Below, one piece after another: positions 22,106 to 28,786 of a stretch of 64,000 nt of DNA. The notes under the pieces are model-generated. The model was not told where the DNA came from. It searched no databases and worked only from the letters and a program-made list of their open reading frames with translations. This stretch comes from Eubacterium sp. (GTDB taxonomy: Bacteria; Bacillota; Clostridia; Lachnospirales; Lachnospiraceae): assembly GCA_017539165.1 (NCBI GenBank), contig JAFYHN010000079.1, positions 1 to 64,000 on the forward strand, in the 5' to 3' direction. Both the position numbers and the translations under genes were made by a program. Position 1 is the stretch's first letter. The number at the start of each line of letters is the position of its first letter.

Positions 22106-23035
22106 CTACTGTTCTATAAGAGATGCCTGAACTCCGTACTTCTCTGCTACAGACTTCATAGAACCATCTGCATAAGTTGATTTGAAGAATGCATTTAACT
22201 CATCCTTAAGGTCAGAACCCTTACGGAAACCTACGCCATATTCCTCATCATTAAGTCCTACTGTATATGTAAGATTGTCATAGCTTGTTCCCTCACCGAC
22301 CATGGCTGCTGCCATAAGTGAATCGATGATGGCTGCATCTGATGTTCCGGCTGCAACTTCCATAAGCGCACTAGCCTGATTAGATACAGATGTATACTTA
22401 AGACCATGCTCCTGAGCCTGAGCTTCACCTGCACTACCAACTTCCACTGCAAAGTTAAGCTCTGAAAGGCTTTCTACAGTCTTATACTGATCTGCTTTGT
22501 CTGCTGGAACGATAACTATCTGTGCGTTATTGCAGTAAGGATTGGAGCAATCCATAGCTGAAAGAACTTCATCTGTAAGTGTCATTCCGTTCCATACACA
22601 ATCTATATTTCCCGAATCAAGTTCGAGAGCCTTGTTGTCCCATTCTATCTCTACGAACTTAGCTTCAACACCGAGACTCTTGGCGAATTCATTTGCCATA
22701 TCAGCATCGAATCCAACCCAGTTACCGCTTTCATCCTTGTAATCCATTGGCTCGAAATCTGTGATTCCGACTACAAGAGTTCCGGCATCCTGTACCTTTT
22801 TCTTGTCTTCAACAGTTGCTGCAGATTTATCTGCCTCTGTAGTTGTTGCCTTGTCAGCCTCAGCAACAGTAGCATTCTCTGTTTCAGCAGCAGTACTTTC
22901 TTCAACAGTTGCTGCAGTAGATATATCCTCAATCTCCGCAGTCTCTGTAGTTGCAGTCTTAGGTGTTGATGAACATCCCATGAGACCCAGTCCAAGAGTT
23001 GCAATAAGTCCTAGTGAAAGTGCTTTTTTTAACAT
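22106..23035 (-). CDS. Amino acid ABC transporter, substrate-binding lipoprotein
   Basis: 309 residues. A lipoprotein signal peptide ends in the lipobox LMGC at residues 18-21, followed by a Thr/Ala/Glu-rich tether (about 25-82) and a family 3 solute-binding domain (VGITDFEPMDYKDESGNWVGFDADMANEFAKSL region, then GNIDCVWNGMTLTDE). The ligand is a polar amino acid; the exact one is unknown. It is the first gene of the unit, with a perfect AGGAGG and a consensus promoter. Confidence 0.95.
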   Translation of the reverse strand: MLKKALSLGLIATLGLGLMGCSSTPKTATTETAEIEDISTAATVEESTAAETENATVAEADKATTTEADKSAATVEDKKKVQDAGTLVVGITDFEPMDYKDESGNWVGFDADMANEFAKSLGVEAKFVEIEWDNKALELDSGNIDCVWNGMTLTDEVLSAMDCSNPYCNNAQIVIVPADKADQYKTVESLSELNFAVEVGSAGEAQAQEHGLKYTSVSNQASALMEVAAGTSDAAIIDSLMAAAMVGEGTSYDNLTYTVGLNDEEYGVGFRKGSDLKDELNAFFKSTYADGSMKSVAEKYGVQASLIEQ

Positions 23036-23086
23036 GATTTTTCCTCCTAAAAAGCAAAGTGGTTTTGTAACCCCTTTAACCTATCA

Positions 23087-23115
23087 ATTTTAACAATTCT
23101 TTATTGATATGTCAA
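23087..23115 (-). promoter_or_regulatory. Promoter of the amino-acid ABC unit
   Basis: -35 TTGACA (23110-23115), 17-nt spacer, -10 TAAAAT (23087-23092) on the minus strand; start near 23080. It likely drives the three transporter genes and possibly the GGDEF, DegV and toxin genes behind them. Confidence 0.78.
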
Positions 23116-23129
23116 TTGAGGCAATTCTA

Positions 23130-24047
23130 CTAAAGCCACTTCTTTTTTCTGAAAAACCACAGACTTACTACTATAATTGCAGCACTTATCAATATAACTA
23201 TCGGATATCCCCATCTCGACTCAAGTTCAGGCATATATCGGAAGTTCATTCCATACCAGCCCGCAATAAGAGTCAGTGGCATGAATATAGTCGTTACCAC
23301 TGTCAGGAGTGTCATGATCCTGTTCTGTTTTATATCCATCTGTGTATGATAAAGATCTCGTATCTGAACTGTATAATCACGAACTGAATTCGCCATCTCA
23401 TGAAGCCTGCTCATCCTATCGATAAAAAGTCTGAAATATCTGGTATTCTCAGTTTTAAAGAAGTTATTCTCATTCTCCTCAAACTCCTGTCCAAGATCTA
23501 TCATCTGATCATAATGCATCCTGAGATCCCTGATATCGCCTCGGATTTCATTTACCCTCTCAAGATCCGCCTCGATAGCATCATCCAATATCTCATCTTC
23601 TATCTTATCAAGTTCCTTCTCATAGTTTTCCAGAATTGAGAGGTCTCTATCGATAATCAGTTCAAAAAAGTCATACATGAACCTTTCAAGACATGGAACT
23701 CGCCACTTCTTAGACCTGGCAATTCTCTTCACCATCCTGTTGACAACACCGGACTGATCTATGAAGACGATCCCCTTCTCATCAAGAGCAAATGCGTACT
23801 TATAGTCCTCACCTGTTATATCCCGTCTGCTCGGTATGGAAAATGTACCAGTCAGTGAGTCGTAGTTCACCTCCGCTTTAGTAGTATGAATATTCTCGAT
23901 ACTGATGTCCATTTCAATACCCATATCGAAACTGCTCTGCTCTTTCTTCCACTCTTCCGGAGTGAGCACAGCCACATACTGATAATCATTATTATGAAGG
24001 TCCTCAAAGGTACATTCTTCAAGGCATGACTTGATCAAATAATACAT
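23130..24047 (-). CDS. CorA-family magnesium/cobalt transporter
   Basis: 305 residues. A large cytoplasmic N-terminal domain rich in charged helices is followed by two C-terminal transmembrane helices. The selectivity motif is YGMNF between the helices (LIAGWYGMNFRYMPELES), and the basic tail FFRKKKWL is typical. Forms pentameric Mg(II) channels in the membrane. Start ATG follows AGGGTAGGAT. It has its own TTGACA/TATACT promoter and ends just upstream of the ABC-unit promoter. Confidence 0.94.
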   Translation of the reverse strand: MYYLIKSCLEECTFEDLHNNDYQYVAVLTPEEWKKEQSSFDMGIEMDISIENIHTTKAEVNYDSLTGTFSIPSRRDITGEDYKYAFALDEKGIVFIDQSGVVNRMVKRIARSKKWRVPCLERFMYDFFELIIDRDLSILENYEKELDKIEDEILDDAIEADLERVNEIRGDIRDLRMHYDQMIDLGQEFEENENNFFKTENTRYFRLFIDRMSRLHEMANSVRDYTVQIRDLYHTQMDIKQNRIMTLLTVVTTIFMPLTLIAGWYGMNFRYMPELESRWGYPIVILISAAIIVVSLWFFRKKKWL

Positions 24048-24085
24048 GAAATCCTACCCTTTCATCATAAGTAATCACTATTCAC

Positions 24086-24114
24086 AGTATAACGTTTTAG
24101 CAGAGAAGTGTCAA
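24086..24114 (-). promoter_or_regulatory. Promoter of the CorA-family gene
   Basis: -35 TTGACA (24109-24114), 17 nt, -10 TATACT (24086-24091) on the minus strand. Confidence 0.75.
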
Positions 24115-24202
24115 AGCAAAGCATTGGACAATTTCACGAAGAATTGCGCAGTTTTACCCCATGTTTATAACTATCGTTATCATGCAGTAACGCTAACTAA
24201 CC

Positions 24203-24219
24203 TTGTGCAGTTTGCACAA
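24203..24219 (+). promoter_or_regulatory. Operator-like palindrome upstream of the beta-helix gene
   Basis: TTGTGCA, GTT, TGCACAA: a perfect 7-3-7 palindrome centred about 59 bp upstream of the predicted transcription start, a position used by activators. The TGTGCA arms also occur at 31997-32011 upstream of a pilin gene. Confidence 0.4.
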
Positions 24220-24234
24220 ATTTGCAATTTGATA

Positions 24235-24263
24235 TTGACTATTTTGCCCATAGAGTGTATCGT
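24235..24263 (+). promoter_or_regulatory. Promoter of the beta-helix protein gene
   Basis: -35 TTGACT (24235-24240), 17 nt, -10 TATCGT (24258-24263). The -35 is good and the -10 weak, consistent with a need for an activator. Confidence 0.5.
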
Positions 24264-24353
24264 TTGCACATGTTGGAACATGTACAATTTCGAAATCCAA
24301 CAAATGGGAATTTTATGGGAATTTAAGTAAGAAAATAAGGAGTTATGGGAAAA

Positions 24354-26405
24354 ATGAGTAAAAAAGCAGGCTTTCTTTCTGTTACGCTCATGGCTGGACT
24401 TGTAGCCGGAAATCTCGGTGCAGTCCCTATGAACGTATCAGCAAAAGGAAACGATTCTAATGAGATCATAGTAGAACCTTCTTCAAACAAGAAGGACACT
24501 CCTATCACAAATGCCTTAAAGCAGGCAACTGACGGAACAGTCATCTACCTTAAGAGCGGTGAGTATCATGAGCAGCTTGTCATCGACAAGTCAAATGTTA
24601 CTATCAAAGGTCTCAGTGAAAACGGTCAGAAGCCATACATCAATGGCGAGGGATTATTCTCAAGCAAAAATGACGTCGTTATAAAAGTTAAGGGGTCTAA
24701 CGTAGTCATTGATAATATTGAGATTAAGAACTTCAAGTCTAATGGTCCATCAACAAGTAATGTTCCTATCGGAATAAAAGTATATGATGGCGTATCTCGC
24801 ATAAAGATTTCAAATTGCGATATCCATGATACTGGTGTAGGTTACACCAAAAAATCAGATGATTATAATGGACACGGAATACTTGTAACAGGTTACGATG
24901 AAGAACACCATACAAGTACAGGAGTAAAAGGAGTTGTAATCAACAACTGTCATCTTTATAACCTTACTCTCGGTAACAGCGAGGCTATGGTTTTAAATGG
25001 AAATGTGGAGGATTTTTATATATACGACAATCTTGTCGAAAAATGTGATAACATCGGTATCGATTTTATCGGGTATGAAAATGAAAAAGACATAAAGGAA
25101 AATGTTAAGGATAAGAAGTTACGCGCAGAATATATCGAAAATGATAGCGCAAGAGACGGTTTCGTTTACAACAACGTTGTAAGCGGCATCTCATCAGGTT
25201 CTAACTGCACATATCACGGGGAATCTTGTGCAGGTGGTATCTATGTTGACGGTGGACACAACATCGAGATTCATGACAACTATGTAGAAAAGAGTGATAT
25301 TGGTATCGAGCTCGCAAGCGAACATGAAAACCATACTACAGATAAAATATCTGTAACAAATAACATTCTTTATAAGAATAATGCCCTCGCTGGAATCAGC
25401 ATAGGCGGAAGCTTTGATGATAAGCCAACCGGCTATGCAACAAATTGTATAGTAAGTCATAACACTGTTTACAGTGAAGACGGAACAGCTTTCAACATTC
25501 AGAGAGCTAACGACAAAACTAACGTTGTTACTAATAACGTATTCTACGCTAAGAGTAACGCAAACTTATACGAAAACGAAAAGACGTATACAGGAAACAA
25601 GATTGAAAACAACCTTGTAAACAAGAATGAAGGCCCTGCTTCTTCAAAGAATTCAAAGGATATCGTAGATACATCTATGAAGGTTTCTGTTGATTCTTCA
25701 GCTAAGACAGCAAGCGTATCTTCAAAATCTTACAAATCTGAATTTGGTGGTGTTATCACATGGAATACAGTTCCATCATTGATCGACGCTAACGTATCAG
25801 TACCTGCTTTTGATGAGCCTGCAACAGAACCAGTTGCTGACCAGCCAGTAGATGAAGAGCCTTCAGAGCCAGTAGTTAACGATCCAGTTGTCGACGATCC
25901 CAGTACGAACGATCCAGTCGCTGACGATCCTATTACTGACAATCCTGACGTTAACGAGCCTGTTACTGATGAACCAGTTGCTGACGTACCTTCTGATGAA
26001 GAGCCATCATGGGACATCCACACAGATTCATCATTCTATACACTCGACGAGTCAGATGACACATGCAAGATCTCATTCAAGAAAAAGAAGAGTGAGAATT
26101 GGGAGCATGTAAATATCGACTTCGGTGATGTTGATCTTTCTAAGTATTCAACAGTTAAGATTACTGTTGTTCCTTCAAGAAAGAGCATGAACCTTGGAAT
26201 TACAAACCAGGATGAAGACAATCCTATCTTCTACCGTAACCATTGGAAGAAAGAAGGAAAGTTCACATCTGCAAAGAAGCAGACTATATCTGTTGCTCTT
26301 ACAGAAGAAAACAAGAATGGTCTCTACCTGTATTTCGATGCTACAAGCAACGATACATACAAGAAGTCACAGACTGCAGAGATTACCGATATCTGGTTTG
26401 AATAA
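24354..26405 (+). CDS. Secreted right-handed beta-helix protein (polysaccharide-lyase-like)
   Basis: 683 residues. Signal peptide (KKAGFLSVTLMAGLVAGNLG, cleavage near NVSAKG), then a parallel beta-helix at about residues 45-440 with repeated short strands (VIYLKSGEYHEQLVID, NVVIDNIEIKNF, GVVINNCHLYNL, IEIHDNYVEKSDIGIEL). A Val/Asp/Pro/Glu-rich linker (about 480-555) and a C-terminal beta-sandwich-like domain of about 120 residues that may bind glycan follow. The helix resembles pectate-lyase-like PL9 or right-handed-helix family proteins; I cannot assign catalytic residues, so adhesin is an alternative. AAGGAG lies 11 nt before ATG 24354 and only 2 nt before ATG 24345, so I prefer the former. 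Confidence 0.8.
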   Translation: MSKKAGFLSVTLMAGLVAGNLGAVPMNVSAKGNDSNEIIVEPSSNKKDTPITNALKQATDGTVIYLKSGEYHEQLVIDKSNVTIKGLSENGQKPYINGEGLFSSKNDVVIKVKGSNVVIDNIEIKNFKSNGPSTSNVPIGIKVYDGVSRIKISNCDIHDTGVGYTKKSDDYNGHGILVTGYDEEHHTSTGVKGVVINNCHLYNLTLGNSEAMVLNGNVEDFYIYDNLVEKCDNIGIDFIGYENEKDIKENVKDKKLRAEYIENDSARDGFVYNNVVSGISSGSNCTYHGESCAGGIYVDGGHNIEIHDNYVEKSDIGIELASEHENHTTDKISVTNNILYKNNALAGISIGGSFDDKPTGYATNCIVSHNTVYSEDGTAFNIQRANDKTNVVTNNVFYAKSNANLYENEKTYTGNKIENNLVNKNEGPASSKNSKDIVDTSMKVSVDSSAKTASVSSKSYKSEFGGVITWNTVPSLIDANVSVPAFDEPATEPVADQPVDEEPSEPVVNDPVVDDPSTNDPVADDPITDNPDVNEPVTDEPVADVPSDEEPSWDIHTDSSFYTLDESDDTCKISFKKKKSENWEHVNIDFGDVDLSKYSTVKITVVPSRKSMNLGITNQDEDNPIFYRNHWKKEGKFTSAKKQTISVALTEENKNGLYLYFDATSNDTYKKSQTAEITDIWFE

Positions 26406-26429
26406 AATAATCTAATAGCACGCTTTACG

Positions 26430-26463
26430 AAAAAAGCTCTAAGGATTTCCTTAGGGCTTTTTT
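26430..26463. terminator. Bidirectional terminator
   Basis: AAAAAAGCTCTAAGGA, TT, TCCTTAGGGCTTTTTT: 16-bp arms with one wobble, between the convergent genes at 24354 and 26486. Confidence 0.85.
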
Positions 26464-26485
26464 TCATGACTATGGTTTATTAAAA

Positions 26486-27019
26486 TTAATCAATACACGA
26501 ATAATACGACTGAGTTATTGTCTCGTATGCAGGATCATAAATCACTGAAGAGTAGTCACCATTATTCCAACGACATTCATAGCAGGTATCACTACTCTTT
26601 TTATAATTATTCGGCAAAGACTTTACAAAGGTATTAAAATCGTTTTGGCTGCATTTACATATGTATATTTCTTTACTAGGATTTAAATATGCATCAGTTA
26701 CTCTGATGCCGTAGTAAAATAAATAACCATCTCCACAATCCAGTCCCATACCTAGATTATCTACTAACCTTTTTTCATCAAATACAAGTAAACCTCCTTC
26801 TAGATAACTTTTAGCATATGCATGAATAGCTTCATCCTTATATAAAGAATCCAATTCATAACTATAGACCTGACATTTCGTAAGATCCTGGATATTGTTT
26901 ACATCAAGTGAACTATTGAAATGCATATCATTCGATTTAGCTATTACTGGTGTGGATACAAGCATAGCCCCCAACATAGTCATCGCTGCTACTTTCTTAA
27001 AACTTTTAATTATACTCAT
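26486..27019 (-). CDS. Secreted protein of unknown function
   Basis: 177 residues. A signal peptide (MSIIKSFKKVAAMTMLGAMLVSTPVIA) is followed by an exported domain with six or so Cys residues (KCQVYS, LDCGDGY, ICKCSQ, CYECRW, YYSCID), which could form disulfides. No family recognised. ATG 27019 lies 10 nt after AGGAG; a GTG at 27025 is too close to it. An 8-3-8 hairpin sits directly upstream of the ribosome site. Confidence 0.7.
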   Translation of the reverse strand: MSIIKSFKKVAAMTMLGAMLVSTPVIAKSNDMHFNSSLDVNNIQDLTKCQVYSYELDSLYKDEAIHAYAKSYLEGGLLVFDEKRLVDNLGMGLDCGDGYLFYYGIRVTDAYLNPSKEIYICKCSQNDFNTFVKSLPNNYKKSSDTCYECRWNNGDYSSVIYDPAYETITQSYYSCID

Positions 27020-27032
27020 AAGCACTTTTCTC

Positions 27033-27051
27033 CTTCAATATTTTATTGAAG
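27033..27051 (-). promoter_or_regulatory. Hairpin adjoining the ribosome site of the secreted protein gene
   Basis: CTTCAATA, TTT, TATTGAAG: perfect 8-bp arms whose 3' end on the minus strand abuts the AGGAG of the gene starting at 27019. It may limit translation or stabilise the mRNA; an inference from position. Confidence 0.35.
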
Positions 27052-27131
27052 AATAGTTTATGCTATAACCCCATCCCATCCTCATCAATTTAAATAAGTT
27101 TTATCATCAAACAAGTAACGAAAATGTATCT

Positions 27132-28472
27132 CTATTTTAATTTATACTCTTCCACAACCATCTTGATCAACCTCACAGCTTCATCAGCCATAAAGAGCGG
27201 TATATTCAGAACATCTTCATCAAGTTTAAGATTGTTCATAGAGAATCGGATTCTGAGTTTAGTTTCCTTATCATATAATTCTTTATATTTCTTCAGACTT
27301 GTTGCTTTAATGTTTGTTTCGGCTTTTACTTCTACAGGATATATGTCATTATCTATCTGAATCATATAGTCTACTTCGTAATTTGGATTAGCAATACTCC
27401 AATATCTTGGAATATCCTGAACCTGAGTCATAAGTGACTGAAGAACATAATTCTCTGTCAAAGCTCCTTTAAATTCAGTAAACAATCTATTTCCTTCACC
27501 AAAAGCAGATGTTGAAAGTCCCGAATGCTGTCTTAATAATCCGACATCTAACATATATATCTTAAATGCAGATAGATCATCATATGAATTAAGTGGCAAA
27601 CCAGGTTTCTCAGAGCGATAAATCTTGTATGCCAACCCTGAATCAACAATCCACTGCAATGCATTCTCATACTCTCTTGCTCTCGCGCCACCTTTTATTA
27701 CATTATAGATGAACTTCTTATTCTCTTTTGCAAGCTGAGATGGAAGTGATTTCCAGATCAAGTTTATCTTAGGAATATCTTTTATTGTTGGATGCTTGAA
27801 AAAGTCTCTTTCGTATGAATCCAGAATATCCTTTGATATTGATTGTATCTGTTTAGGATCATGTTCACTTGTCCACGAATCCACAACCTCAGGCATTCCA
27901 CCTGTTGCATAATACATTTTAATCTTTTCGTATAACAGATTGTAAAACGCTTCCGGTATAGGTTCTATAGTATCGATACCTTTCAGATAATCACTCAAGT
28001 TTTCATCACCAGATGCCTGAAGAAATTCAGTAAAAGTCATCGGATACATCGAAATGAAGTTTACCTTTCCAACCGGAAATGGAGATCTAGCCAATTGTAT
28101 ACCAAGATATGAACCTGCACATGTTATATGATACTCTGGAAGTTTCTCACAGAAGTATTTGAGAGAGTTTAATGCATCCGGACATTCCTGTATCTCATCA
28201 AATATAATCAGCGTATCATGAGGCAATATCTGTGTACCTGAAATAATAGACAGATTATCAAGAATCCTCTTACCATCCTTTGTCTTGGCAAAGAATTCTT
28301 TATATTCCGGATTCTCATCAAAGTTAAACTCGGCAACATTTTTATAATATGTCTTTCCAAATTCTCTAAGTATCCAAGTTTTTCCAACCTGACGCGCACC
28401 CTGAAGTATAAGAGGTTTACGTCTTTTATCTTCCTTCCACGCCAACAATTCATTCATAACTGTTCTTTTCAT
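27132..28472 (-). CDS. AAA_14/DUF4143 ATPase with PD-(D/E)xK-like C-terminus
   Basis: 446 residues. The N-terminal P-loop domain has Walker A LQGARQVGKTWILREF and Walker B LIIFDEIQECPDALNSLKYF, with the sensor stretch HITCAGSYLG. A winged-helix-like part follows, then a C-terminal DUF4143 domain with EVDYMIQIDNDIYPVEVKAE, which resembles the PD-(D/E)xK nuclease core. The biochemical role of these very common proteins is unknown; links to DNA or toxin-antitoxin functions have been suggested. It has a TTGACA/TATACT promoter with two CRP-type dyads upstream. Confidence 0.88.
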   Translation of the reverse strand: MKRTVMNELLAWKEDKRRKPLILQGARQVGKTWILREFGKTYYKNVAEFNFDENPEYKEFFAKTKDGKRILDNLSIISGTQILPHDTLIIFDEIQECPDALNSLKYFCEKLPEYHITCAGSYLGIQLARSPFPVGKVNFISMYPMTFTEFLQASGDENLSDYLKGIDTIEPIPEAFYNLLYEKIKMYYATGGMPEVVDSWTSEHDPKQIQSISKDILDSYERDFFKHPTIKDIPKINLIWKSLPSQLAKENKKFIYNVIKGGARAREYENALQWIVDSGLAYKIYRSEKPGLPLNSYDDLSAFKIYMLDVGLLRQHSGLSTSAFGEGNRLFTEFKGALTENYVLQSLMTQVQDIPRYWSIANPNYEVDYMIQIDNDIYPVEVKAETNIKATSLKKYKELYDKETKLRIRFSMNNLKLDEDVLNIPLFMADEAVRLIKMVVEEYKLK

Positions 28473-28530
28473 ATATCTAACTCTCCTTCTTCAAAACATA
28501 ATAAGGAATTTATTTGAGTTATATGAATGT

Positions 28531-28559
28531 AGTATACGCAGAAATAACAGTTATGTCAA
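28531..28559 (-). promoter_or_regulatory. Promoter of the DUF4143 ATPase gene
   Basis: -35 TTGACA (28554-28559), 17 nt, -10 TATACT (28531-28536) on the minus strand; start near 28524. Confidence 0.75.
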
Positions 28560-28586
28560 CCAGAATCACGTTTTTATATATAATTA

Positions 28587-28602
28587 TGTGATGTTCATCA
28601 CA
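28587..28602 (-). promoter_or_regulatory. CRP-type operator, proximal
   Basis: TGTGATGTTCATCACA matches TGTGA-N6-TCACA exactly. Its centre is about -70.5 from the predicted start of the DUF4143 gene, a classical class I activator position. Confidence 0.55.
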
Positions 28603-28618
28603 TTTTTATACATAATTA

Positions 28619-28634
28619 TGTGACGTCTGTCACA
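28619..28634 (-). promoter_or_regulatory. CRP-type operator, distal
   Basis: TGTGACGTCTGTCACA matches TGTGA-N6-TCACA exactly; centre about -102.5, 32 bp from the proximal site. Confidence 0.55.
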
Positions 28635-28695
28635 TTTTTATAAATTTATGGAAGTATATCATTTTTGTCCAAGCATTTTTGCACTTTAAATCACC

Positions 28696-28725
28696 AGTTA
28701 TAACTGGTTATAAGTAGTTATAACT
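28696..28725. repeat. 10-bp tandem repeat, three copies
   Basis: AGTTATAACT, GGTTATAAGT, AGTTATAACT. Each unit contains a TTATAA core, and CCAGTTATAACTGG is a perfect 14-bp palindrome over the first. Spacing equals one helical turn. Confidence 0.5.
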
Positions 28726-28786
28726 TTTTTCTGTGGAAATAATCAATATGGATTATATTGAAGATTATCAATATTTCGATAAATAT

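Larger units (their letters stand above)
24048..24353. other. Divergent spacer upstream of the beta-helix gene
   Basis: About 306 bp holding the promoters of corA and of the beta-helix protein gene, plus several TTGCACA/TGTGCA half-sites. No ORF or RNA gene recognised. Confidence 0.55.
28567..28651. repeat. 32-bp tandem repeat, about 2.6 copies
   Basis: Units begin CAC(G/A)TTTTTATA and include ATAATTATGTGA. Each of the two full copies, together with the CAC of the next, forms a TGTGA-N6-TCACA dyad. The period of 32 bp is about three helical turns, placing the dyads on one DNA face. Confidence 0.7.
28473..28786. other. Regulatory spacer upstream of the DUF4143 gene
   Basis: 314 bp with a promoter, a 32-bp tandem repeat (two full copies at 28567-28598 and 28599-28630, a partial third to 28651) and a 10-bp tandem repeat at 28696-28725. 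No ORF supported. Confidence 0.65.

Noticed and set aside
28567-28651. CRISPR-like array
   Set aside because: Units are contiguous with no spacers; it is a tandem repeat carrying dyads.
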